In this document: one piece after another, positions 57,210-64,000 of the stretch
Layout of the letters: each line of letters begins with the position of its first letter
How positions within the stretch are numbered: the first letter of the stretch is position 1
Assembly (NCBI GenBank): GCA_024640625.1
Contig: JAHEER010000009.1
Coordinates: 1-64,000, forward strand
From: Desulfobulbaceae bacterium
GTDB lineage: Bacteria; Desulfobacterota; Desulfobulbia; Desulfobulbales; Desulfocapsaceae
Direction of reading: 5' to 3'
Length of the DNA stretch: 64,000 bases
Translations under genes and position numbers: made by a program
The notes under the pieces: generated by a model
Told to the model about the DNA's origin: nothing
The model's database searches: none
What the model saw: only the letters and a program-made list of their open reading frames with translations

Positions 57210-58607
57210 TCAGAAATAGATCTTTTTGGCCTCTGCCTGCTCCTGGGTTTGCGTTGCCCGAGAACTAATCGTTTCACTCACCGAGCAGGCCGTCTTGATC
57301 ATATCGTTGAGGCCGATCCCTTCCCAGCCGAAGCCGCAGACATAAAGTCCGTGATTCCTGCCGACCAGATCGTTGCGCCACTGCAACAGACGGCCGTAAT
57401 CTTTTTCCAACTGGGGGATGCCGCCGGAGGGCCTGAGCACCCGGGTGTAGTGCGGCGTGTCCGGCAACTCGAGCAGCTCCTTGACATCGGCCAGGGCGTG
57501 CGCTGCCAGTGTCTCGTCGTCAAGCTGCAGCCGCTCGGGGTGGCGTCTGCCGCCGACTAATGTCTCGAACACTATATGGCCTTCTGGAGCCCGGTTGGGA
57601 AACATGTTGGAGGAGAACAAGGTACCCAGAGTGAAGCGTTGCTCCCGTTCGGGGATCAGGTAGCCGAAACCGGGCGGCAGGGAAGCCTGATCGAAACCGA
57701 ACACAACAGTGGCGATCCAGGCCTCGGGAATCTTCTTCAGGGGCGGCTCGCCATCGAGGCCCGAGAGGAGGTTAAGGCTCTGATTGACCGGCAGGGCAAG
57801 CACCAGATTGGCTGCCTGGTAGGTGTCATTCTGCACTTCAACCTGCCATCCCCGGGGAATTTTCTTAATAGCGGTCACTGCAGAGTTTAAACTGATCATT
57901 TGCTGGCCCAGCATTTCTGCAAGGCGCTGCGGCAGACGCTGCATTCCGTCGGGAAAACTGGTCATCGATGGCATTTCCAGTGGGCGCCCTTTAGGTCTTT
58001 TCTTACGAGCCGTGCGTGCTTTGGCGAGGGCACCCCGGATGATGGACCCGTGCTCTCGCTCCATCTGCCGTAGACCGGGCATCACCGCATCGATTTTTAG
58101 TTCATTGTAATCACCTGCATAGGTGCCAGTGAACACGGCATCAATGTAGGGGAGCAGGGCTTTGCCAAAACGGTATTCAGCCCATTTTGCCACGGTTGGC
58201 TCCCCGGTCAGCGGCTTCTTGAAAAGTTCGCCCAAAACCCTGAATTTGTCCGGCCACGGAATCAGTGGTGCCCGGATGATTTTCAGCGGCGACTGAGGGA
58301 TCACCATTAATTTTGAATTGATGCAGACGTAGCGGACAAATGTGTGCAGTGAGGCGCGTACGCATTCTGCCTCGAGACCGGTCTCCTCCAGCAGTTCCCG
58401 GCTCTCTGCACAATTGTCCAGAAAGCCATGCGGGCCGTATTCAGCCAGATAGCCTGCATCGCTGAAGGAGCTGATTACGCCGCCGGGGGATGGTGATTTC
58501 TCGAGCAGCACAACCTGGTGTTCAGGGTGACTAAGTTTTAGTTTATGGCCGATCACCAGGCCGGTGAGGCCGGCGCCGACGATGAGGGTATCTTTTAGAT
58601 GGGGCAT
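57210..58607 (-). CDS. Protoporphyrinogen oxidase (HemY/HemG-type flavoprotein)
   Basis: Oxidises protoporphyrinogen IX to protoporphyrin IX in heme synthesis. 465 residues of the FAD-dependent PPOX family: LIVGAGLTGLVIGHKLK, VVLLEKSPSPGGVI, AEYGPHGFLDN, TFPDGMQRLPQR-type SFPDGMQRLPQRL, and the C-terminal FAD contact GLYVCGFGWEGIGLNDMI. Though called oxygen-dependent, relatives also occur in strict anaerobes with other acceptors. The N-terminus begins directly at the FAD motif; no strong ribosome binding site is visible. Confidence 0.9.
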   Translation of the reverse strand: MPHLKDTLIVGAGLTGLVIGHKLKLSHPEHQVVLLEKSPSPGGVISSFSDAGYLAEYGPHGFLDNCAESRELLEETGLEAECVRASLHTFVRYVCINSKLMVIPQSPLKIIRAPLIPWPDKFRVLGELFKKPLTGEPTVAKWAEYRFGKALLPYIDAVFTGTYAGDYNELKIDAVMPGLRQMEREHGSIIRGALAKARTARKKRPKGRPLEMPSMTSFPDGMQRLPQRLAEMLGQQMISLNSAVTAIKKIPRGWQVEVQNDTYQAANLVLALPVNQSLNLLSGLDGEPPLKKIPEAWIATVVFGFDQASLPPGFGYLIPEREQRFTLGTLFSSNMFPNRAPEGHIVFETLVGGRRHPERLQLDDETLAAHALADVKELLELPDTPHYTRVLRPSGGIPQLEKDYGRLLQWRNDLVGRNHGLYVCGFGWEGIGLNDMIKTACSVSETISSRATQTQEQAEAKKIYF

Positions 58608-58780
58608 GAAATCAGGTATGCTTTTCCTTGGTTGTTAAATCGACAAGCAGGTGGTTGAAGAGTGGCCACCGGCTGAGCAGAATACAATGAATTTCAGTTT
58701 TTGCAGGCGCCAGAATCTTCACCCTGGAAGCTCGTCCAACAAACCGTGCCGATAAGGTTCAAAACCTTTCCTGCCAAGGG

Positions 58781-58808
58781 TTGACAGCGATTTATACATG
58801 GTTAACAT
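58781..58808 (+). promoter_or_regulatory. Candidate sigma-70 promoter of htpG
   Basis: TTGACA (58781-58786), 16-bp spacer, TAACAT (58803-58808), 85 bp before the htpG ATG. The -35 is perfect and the -10 matches four of six. I see no CIRCE element or clear heat-shock promoter. Confidence 0.4.
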
Positions 58809-58893
58809 TTTGGCCGAATTTAAAAGTAACTGCCGAGCTCTCCTCGTTGGGCGGAGCCGGCACATTGTCATGCGAGTACAATAAGAGGTGATC

Positions 58894-60768
58894 ATGAGTA
58901 ACGCAATAACCCACGAATTTCAGGCTGAAACGAAAAAACTGCTCGATATTGTCATCAATTCGCTCTACACGGAGCGCGATGTGTTCATCAGAGAGCTGAT
59001 ATCAAATGCGGCGGACGCTCTGGAAAAGTATCGACATGAGAGCTTGACCAAAGACCAGGAAGATCTTTTTGACTCCCACGTGCCCCTGGAAATCTCTATA
59101 GATCTCGATGAGGAGAAAAAAGAGTTGACTATTACCGATACCGGCATTGGTATGAGCGGAGATGAACTCATCGCTGACCTCGGCACCATAGCCCATTCCG
59201 GTTCTGACAGCTTTCTGGCCGAACTGGCCGAAGCGGCTCGCAAAGATGTCAGTCTTATCGGTCAGTTTGGCGTCGGTTTCTACTCGGCCTTTATGGCTGG
59301 CGCCAAGGTGCGGGTACAGAGTCGCTCCTGGGATGGTTCAGAAGGGCATGAATGGGTGTCGGACGGTACCGGCTCGTTTGCAATAAGTGAGTGTCCGGGG
59401 CTTCATCGCGGCACCAAAATCATTATTTCTCTCAAAGAGGGCTGCGAGGATTACGCCAAGAAGTGGAAAGTGGAGTCGATCATCAAGCAGTATTCCTCCT
59501 TTGTACCTTTTCCCATCAAACTCGAAGGGGAGACAGTCAATACCGTTCAGGCCCTGTGGACCAGGAATAAAGCTGAAATCAAAGATGAGGAATACCTCGA
59601 GTTCTACAAATTCATCGCCAATGCCGTTGACGAACCAACCTACCAGCTTCATTTTTCCACCGATGCTCCGCTGGCCATTAACTCCTTGCTCTTTGTCCCC
59701 AAGGAAAACCTCGAGATCATGGGCTTTGGCCGGGTCAGCCCTGGTGTCAACCTATATTGCCAGCGGATTCTCATCGACCAGCATTCAGAATCGATCCTGC
59801 CCGAGTGGCTCAGGTTTCTCAAAGGTGTTGTCGACAGTGAGGACCTGCCGCTCAATATCTCCCGACAGGCGCTGCAGGACAATGCCCTGGTGGCCAAAAT
59901 AAGGCGGGTTATTACGAAAAAGTTCCTCAAATTCCTGGCCGAAGAGGCCAAAAAAGACGAGGCGGCCTATCTGAAATTCTGGGATACCTTCGGTATCTAT
60001 CTCAAAGAGGGAGTGGCGAGTGATTTTGAATATCGTGCCGAACTCGGTAAGTTGGTGCGCTTCGAGTCATCAAAATCGAAGGAATCGACCCCGATTGGTC
60101 TCGACGAGTATCTTCTGCGGATGAGTCCGGATCAGGAGAATATATATTATATCAACGGTCCCAGCAGAGAGGCACTCGAAGCTGGTCCCTACGTGGAGAT
60201 GTTCAAGAAGAAAGATATTGAAATTCTCTACACCACCGAACCGATCGACGATTTCGTGCTTAGCCATCTGGCTGAATACGAGGGAAAGAAGTTCGTCTCC
60301 GCCGACCGGGCCGACCTGTCGCTCGACGATAACAGCGACGCCCAGGAAAAAGAGAAGGAAGAGCAGGGACAGGCGCTTGATGAAAAACGGAGTGAGAAAC
60401 TGATAAACTGGCTGAAAAAGACCCTGAACGACAAAGTGGCCGATGTCTCAAAATCTTCCAGACTGGTCGACTCACCGGCAATGATCGTCAATCCCGACAG
60501 CTTCATGACCTCGTCAATGGAGCGGGTCATGGCCGCCGGTCGAATGGAGAAGGGAATGGCCGGAGAGATCTCCAAAAAAAATCTGGAAATCAACACTGGT
60601 AATTCGCTGATCTGCAGACTGGCCGAACTTGTTGATTCTGACGAATCCTTTGCTGCTGAAGTCGCTCTGCAGATATACGACAATGCAATGATTCAGGCCG
60701 GCCTCACTGTTGACCCCCTGGAAATGGTGGAACGCAACTACAGGATTCTGCACAAGGCCGTCGACTGA
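58894..60768 (+). CDS. htpG: Molecular chaperone HtpG (Hsp90)
   Basis: ATP-dependent Hsp90 chaperone, 624 residues, cytoplasmic. GHKL ATPase: EFQAETKKLLDIVINSLY, RELISNAADALEKYR, TDTGIGMSGDELI and GQFGVGFYSAFM; middle domain with SRQALQDNA and the C-terminal dimerisation domain. AGAGG 5 bp before the ATG at 58894 decides the start over an in-frame GTG at 58888. Monocistronic by context. Confidence 0.97.
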   Translation: MSNAITHEFQAETKKLLDIVINSLYTERDVFIRELISNAADALEKYRHESLTKDQEDLFDSHVPLEISIDLDEEKKELTITDTGIGMSGDELIADLGTIAHSGSDSFLAELAEAARKDVSLIGQFGVGFYSAFMAGAKVRVQSRSWDGSEGHEWVSDGTGSFAISECPGLHRGTKIIISLKEGCEDYAKKWKVESIIKQYSSFVPFPIKLEGETVNTVQALWTRNKAEIKDEEYLEFYKFIANAVDEPTYQLHFSTDAPLAINSLLFVPKENLEIMGFGRVSPGVNLYCQRILIDQHSESILPEWLRFLKGVVDSEDLPLNISRQALQDNALVAKIRRVITKKFLKFLAEEAKKDEAAYLKFWDTFGIYLKEGVASDFEYRAELGKLVRFESSKSKESTPIGLDEYLLRMSPDQENIYYINGPSREALEAGPYVEMFKKKDIEILYTTEPIDDFVLSHLAEYEGKKFVSADRADLSLDDNSDAQEKEKEEQGQALDEKRSEKLINWLKKTLNDKVADVSKSSRLVDSPAMIVNPDSFMTSSMERVMAAGRMEKGMAGEISKKNLEINTGNSLICRLAELVDSDESFAAEVALQIYDNAMIQAGLTVDPLEMVERNYRILHKAVD

Positions 60769-61005
60769 TCCCAGCCATCCCCAAAACCGCCAGATCTGTC
60801 GAGATCGTCTTGTAGTACTCGATATTTCATCGCTTTTGCCTGTTGGGAGCCGCTATATTAGAGTTGAAAAATGAACAGCGACAGGCTATAGAGCGTGTGT
60901 GTTTGCTGATCTGCTCAGTAAATCTCGGGCTGACCCGCCAGTGTGCAGTCAAGTGGTTTGGCTGCCGGACCGGGGATGAGTCGCGAGGAATTTCTTGGAG
61001 ATGCC

Positions 61006-61383
61006 ATGTCGGTAGCAAAACGTGTAATCCTGTTCTGTCTGGGAATGATTCTGTTGTCCGGGTGTGTGCACGAGCCGGTCAGGCATCTGGCTTCCGACGC
61101 CAGTTTGATCAGCCCGGGGACGTCGACCAAAACAGAAGTGCTGACCTATCTGGGCGACCCCGATGAGCGGCAGCAGACGGACGCGGGATCCGAGCGCTGG
61201 TTCTACTATGAGGAGTACCTGTCCCCGGTCCAGCGGACCTTCTATGTGGGGAGATGGTTCTCACCCAAATCTGTCAGCCGGATCATCGTTACCTTCGATG
61301 GCGAGACGGTCTCCGACATTCAATACAGCGCTTCAGAGTCCGGCGAGTTTGAGCAGGACAGCGGCAAACCCGGGGAAGAGTAA
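61006..61383 (+). CDS. BamE/SmpA-like outer-membrane lipoprotein
   Basis: 125 residues. Lipoprotein signal peptide SVAKRVILFCLGMILLSGC with the acylated Cys20. The mature part, SLISPGTSTKTEVLTYLGDP then RWFYYEEY and IIVTFDGETVSDIQ, follows the SmpA/OmlA fold of BamE. GGAG 5 bp before 61006 fixes the start; frames extending to 60943 are unsupported. It may assist BamA, which is encoded 7 kb away, or be one of several BamE-like lipoproteins. It precedes pcm by 5 bp. Confidence 0.85.
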   Translation: MSVAKRVILFCLGMILLSGCVHEPVRHLASDASLISPGTSTKTEVLTYLGDPDERQQTDAGSERWFYYEEYLSPVQRTFYVGRWFSPKSVSRIIVTFDGETVSDIQYSASESGEFEQDSGKPGEE

Positions 61384-61388
61384 TCATC

Positions 61389-62033
61389 GTGAATGACAGA
61401 TTCGCGACCATCCGTGACCGGATGGTGCAGGAACAGCTTATTCCACGAGGCATATCAAACCCGCAGGTGATTGAAGCCATGCGCGAGGTGCCTCGTCACT
61501 GTTTTGTCGATGATGCCCTGCAGTCAAGAGCCTACGGTGATTTTCCCCTGCCCATCTCAGCGGGCCAGACCATCTCCCAGCCCTATATCGTGGCCTTGAT
61601 GACCGAGGCGCTGGCCCTTACCGGGGCCGAGCGGGTACTTGAAATAGGAACCGGCTCCGGCTATCAGGCCGCGATCCTTTCCCGACTCTGCAGCCAGGTC
61701 TACACGGTTGAGCGGATCAACGTGCTGCTGGCGGGAGCGCGCAGGGTATTCGATCAACTCAGATACTTCAATATCGTAGCCAAGCTCGACGACGGGACCC
61801 TGGGCTGGCCCGAGTACGGTCCCTATGATGCGATCATTGTCACCGCCGGAGGCCCCGAAATACCTCAACCTCTGGTCGACCAGCTGGAGGACAGAGGTCG
61901 TCTGGTGATTCCGGTAGGTGATCAGCATCTGCAGGTTCTGCAGCTGCTCGAGAAAAAAGATGACGGGGTGCAGATCCGAGACCTTGAGAAAGTAAGATTC
62001 GTCGACCTGGTGGGTGAACATGGCTGGCGATAG
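61389..62033 (+). CDS. pcm: Protein-L-isoaspartate O-methyltransferase
   Basis: Repairs isoaspartyl residues by SAM-dependent methylation. 214 residues: RDRMVQEQLIPRGISNPQVI, AMREVPRHCFVDDALQSRAY, the family run PISAGQTISQPYIVALMTEA and the SAM loop VLEIGTGSGYQAAILSRL. The start is GTG at 61389 with GGAAGAG ~8 bp upstream. It overlaps the DedA-like gene by 14 bp. Cytoplasmic. Confidence 0.95.
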   Translation: MNDRFATIRDRMVQEQLIPRGISNPQVIEAMREVPRHCFVDDALQSRAYGDFPLPISAGQTISQPYIVALMTEALALTGAERVLEIGTGSGYQAAILSRLCSQVYTVERINVLLAGARRVFDQLRYFNIVAKLDDGTLGWPEYGPYDAIIVTAGGPEIPQPLVDQLEDRGRLVIPVGDQHLQVLQLLEKKDDGVQIRDLEKVRFVDLVGEHGWR

Positions 62034-62637
62034 CAGCGCCAACACCGCCAGCGGGCCGCTCAAGCGGCTCTATGACTACTGCATGGACTGGATTGCCGGG
62101 CCCTACGGAGCCTGGACCTTGTTCATCATTGCTTTTGTCGAGTCATCTTTCTTCCCCCTACCGCCGGATGTCTTCCTCATAGCCATGTGCATCGCGGCTC
62201 CCACTCGAGCCTTCAAGTATGCGGCGATCTGTTCGGTCGGCTCCGTACTCGGCGGTATGCTTGGCTACGGGCTCGGTCTCTGGTTCATGGACTCGCTTGG
62301 GCAGCAGATAATTGGCTGGTACGGACTCGAAGACAAGTACCTGAGTGTCCAAAATCTCTACCAGAAATATGACGCCTGGGCTGTCGGGACGGCCGGATTT
62401 ACCCCTCTGCCCTACAAGCTGTTCACCATTACCGCCGGTGCCTTCGAGATAAATTTTATCACCTTCGTTGTCGCCTCCCTGGTATCTCGATCGGCCCGTT
62501 TTTTCCTGGTGGCCGCTTTTATCTGGAAATTTGGAGCACCGGTAAAAGATTTTATCGACAAATACTTCAACATCATTTCCGTCGTCTTCATGTTCCTGCT
62601 GATCGGCGGCTTCGTCCTGATAAAATATCTGCTTTGA
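62020..62637 (+). CDS. DedA/YqaA-type (VTT domain) membrane protein
   Basis: 205 residues, inner membrane, four to five hydrophobic segments. VESSFFPLPPDVFLIAMCIA and the Gly-rich VGSVLGGMLGYGLGLWFMD plus FTPLPYKLFTITAGAFEIN are typical of YqaA/DedA (SNARE-associated/VTT) proteins, some of which flip polyprenyl phosphates or phospholipids. The ATG at 62020 lies inside the end of pcm; a GTG at 62014 is in frame. The BamE-like, Pcm and DedA genes form one tightly packed operon. Confidence 0.9.
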   Translation: MAGDSSANTASGPLKRLYDYCMDWIAGPYGAWTLFIIAFVESSFFPLPPDVFLIAMCIAAPTRAFKYAAICSVGSVLGGMLGYGLGLWFMDSLGQQIIGWYGLEDKYLSVQNLYQKYDAWAVGTAGFTPLPYKLFTITAGAFEINFITFVVASLVSRSARFFLVAAFIWKFGAPVKDFIDKYFNIISVVFMFLLIGGFVLIKYLL

Positions 62638-62739
62638 CAGCTTCCTGCCCGGGGGATCGGTTTCTGCATTGTCTCTGCCTGTGCTATACTGTTACAACTC
62701 TGACAATAATGAATATCGTCGAAGAAAGGTCACCTGCTC

Positions 62740-63924
62740 ATGAGAACAGTTTCGGCTCTCTTTTTTGCCCTCCTGCTTCTGGTTGCGCCGATCACCGGCG
62801 CCTCCCATGAACTGCACCTGAAAGACGGCAGGATCATCCCCACCGACTCGATCACCAGAAACGGTTCCCGGTTGAGCTATCAGCAGTTCGGCGGCATGAT
62901 TACCGTCGACCTGTCAGAGGTCGAGAAAATTATTTATGACCGGGTGCCCGCGGACCAGAACAGGGCTTCACATCCCCGCCAACCGGATGGTGGTAATGAC
63001 CCCGTAGAAACCAATCTGGCCCTGCTGCTCAGCGCACAACTGGCCCCCTCCACTCCCGTTGAAAAAGCCAACCTGGCGGTGGTAACAATCGTCACCGAAG
63101 CCGGCTATGGTTCCGGTTTCTTTGTCAGCGGTGACGGCCTGATTGTTACCAACCGGCATGTGATAAGGGGGAGCCGGAAGGTCGACCAGGAAGTCAGAGA
63201 GAATATGGATGCGGCGGCACAGCGTCTACAGAGGCTGCAGACCAGCCTGGACCAGGAAAAAGAGCGGCTCGATCAGTACAAGAAGAAACTCGGCGACTAC
63301 CAGAAAGGCTTCAGTCAGGTGCTGGCGGATAAACAGAACCGGGTTGATCTGCATCAGAAGGCCGAAGTCGAAGCGGATCTTAAACAGCGTGAGAGCTATT
63401 TCAACCAGTGGAACTCGGATTATGCACGCCGAAGGCAGACCTACCAGAAGGCTCTGACGGAGTTCAAACGCAGCCAGCGGGCGTACAATCAGACCGCCAG
63501 GAATCTGGCCGCTCAGAACAGGTTTGAAGTGGTGCTGGCTGATGGCCGCCGCGAGTCAGCAATATTTTACCGGATAAGCGAGACCTATGATCTGGCCCTG
63601 TTGAAACTTGATGGCTATCAAACCCCCTATCTGCTTCCCCAGGATGAGGGCGAGCTCGCTCTGGGGCTGGATGTCTATGCCATCGGTTCCCCGCTCAAGC
63701 TCAACAATACGGTTACTTCAGGTGTGATCTCCAACAACAGGGGAGATTACATTCAGACCAACGCCGAGATCTACCCAGGCAACTCCGGCGGCCCGCTGGT
63801 TACCGTGGATGGCCGGGTGGTGGGGGTGAACACGATGAAGAAAATCACCGAAAAGTTTGAGGGGCTGGGCTTTGCCTTGAAATTCTCGCGGGTTCAGACC
63901 GAGTTCAGTAATTATTTGAAGTGA
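62740..63924 (+). CDS. Exported trypsin-like serine protease with coiled-coil insertion
   Basis: 394 residues. Signal peptide (RTVSALFFALLLLVAPITGA), a short N-terminal beta domain (LHLKDGRIIPTDSI), then an S1C/Deg-like catalytic domain: His140 in VTNRHVIR, Asp284 in TYDLALLKL and Ser349 in YPGNSGGPLV. Between His and Asp, residues ~146-258 form a long Glu/Gln/Lys/Arg-rich coiled coil. No PDZ domain follows; the protein ends ~45 residues after the Ser. All three catalytic residues are present, so proteolysis in the periplasm is likely. Substrate unknown. Confidence 0.88.
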   Translation: MRTVSALFFALLLLVAPITGASHELHLKDGRIIPTDSITRNGSRLSYQQFGGMITVDLSEVEKIIYDRVPADQNRASHPRQPDGGNDPVETNLALLLSAQLAPSTPVEKANLAVVTIVTEAGYGSGFFVSGDGLIVTNRHVIRGSRKVDQEVRENMDAAAQRLQRLQTSLDQEKERLDQYKKKLGDYQKGFSQVLADKQNRVDLHQKAEVEADLKQRESYFNQWNSDYARRRQTYQKALTEFKRSQRAYNQTARNLAAQNRFEVVLADGRRESAIFYRISETYDLALLKLDGYQTPYLLPQDEGELALGLDVYAIGSPLKLNNTVTSGVISNNRGDYIQTNAEIYPGNSGGPLVTVDGRVVGVNTMKKITEKFEGLGFALKFSRVQTEFSNYLK

Positions 63925-63930
63925 CGATGA

Positions 63931-64000
63931 TTATAGTTCAGTGATAAAGACCAGTTCCGTATCGTTTGAAAGTTCCTCAGCAAATCGGTAGCCGCCTCTA
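63931..64000 (-). CDS. 3' end of a gene running in from the right edge
   Basis: An open minus-strand frame reaching the window edge, with a C-terminus RGGYRFAEELSNDTELVFIT followed by two residues and TAA (63933-63931). It looks like normal coding sequence but is too short to assign. The protease gene converges 6 bp away. Confidence 0.5.
   Translation of the reverse strand, partial: RGGYRFAEELSNDTELVFITEL

Overview
The window reads as a continuous piece of a Gram-negative, anaerobic bacterial chromosome, most plausibly a sulfate-reducing or disproportionating member of Desulfobulbales (Desulfobacterota). This placement is inference. It rests on a complete methylmalonyl-CoA propionate pathway with a soluble transcarboxylase, a tungstate ABC transporter, a BamA with an extra N-terminal domain, a split P-protein glycine cleavage system, and outer-membrane and LPS functions. 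I see no rRNA, tRNA, insertion sequence, prophage or CRISPR array. Nearly all of the DNA is ordinary core-type coding sequence in tight operons.

Layout. 1-1205: 3' part of a membrane-anchored glycerophosphodiester phosphodiesterase. 1235-3245: two-gene module for trans-3-hydroxy-L-proline use. 3498-7144: tungstate uptake (HTH/periplasmic-binding-like regulator, then TupA, TupB, TupC). 7187-8437: small basic protein and a C-terminal J-domain protein. 8717-10026: DUF6165 protein and a GT9 glycosyltransferase. 10069-17863: full xylose regulon (XylFHG transporter with a half-size ATPase, divergent ROK regulator, XylA, XylB). 17899-18510: HEAT-like protein and a doubtful Cys-rich ORF. 18572-25150: Lrp-type regulator, then GcvT-GcvH-GcvPA-GcvPB and a fused LipB-LipA, under a near-consensus promoter. 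25270-28205: DUF808 protein, a MutY-like glycosylase without an iron-sulfur cluster, and a polytopic membrane protein. 28327-31662: sugar-acid genes (FGGY kinase, 2-hydroxyacid reductase, LtnD-like dehydrogenase) around a CRP-type palindrome. 31912-46752: two operons for propionate metabolism. 47140-54120: YrfG-like phosphatase, Mfd and BamA. 54361-57063: ComF and DnaA, with a 660-bp AT-rich spacer before dnaA. 57210-64000: protoporphyrinogen oxidase, HtpG, BamE-like lipoprotein, Pcm, DedA-type protein, an unusual trypsin-like protease, and the end of a further gene.

How the genes work together. PrpE (propionyl-CoA synthetase), a biotin transcarboxylase (12S-like and 5S-like/biotin subunits), methylmalonyl-CoA epimerase, the B12 mutase with its MeaB chaperone, and succinyl-CoA ligase make up the whole route between propionate and succinate, apart from the common TCA steps. 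The glycine cleavage operon carries its own lipoylation enzyme as one polypeptide. The xylose block codes for everything from import to xylulose 5-phosphate.

The most unusual items are: a GlpQ-like exported protein that has lost its catalytic residues and sits between sucC and sucD; the LipB-LipA fusion; an intrinsic terminator whose U-tract abuts a possible mfd start codon; a trypsin-like protease with a coiled coil of about 110 residues between its catalytic His and Asp; the FeS-less MutY-like glycosylase; and a gene-orientation switch beside an AT-rich, palindrome-bearing region upstream of dnaA that may be a replication origin.
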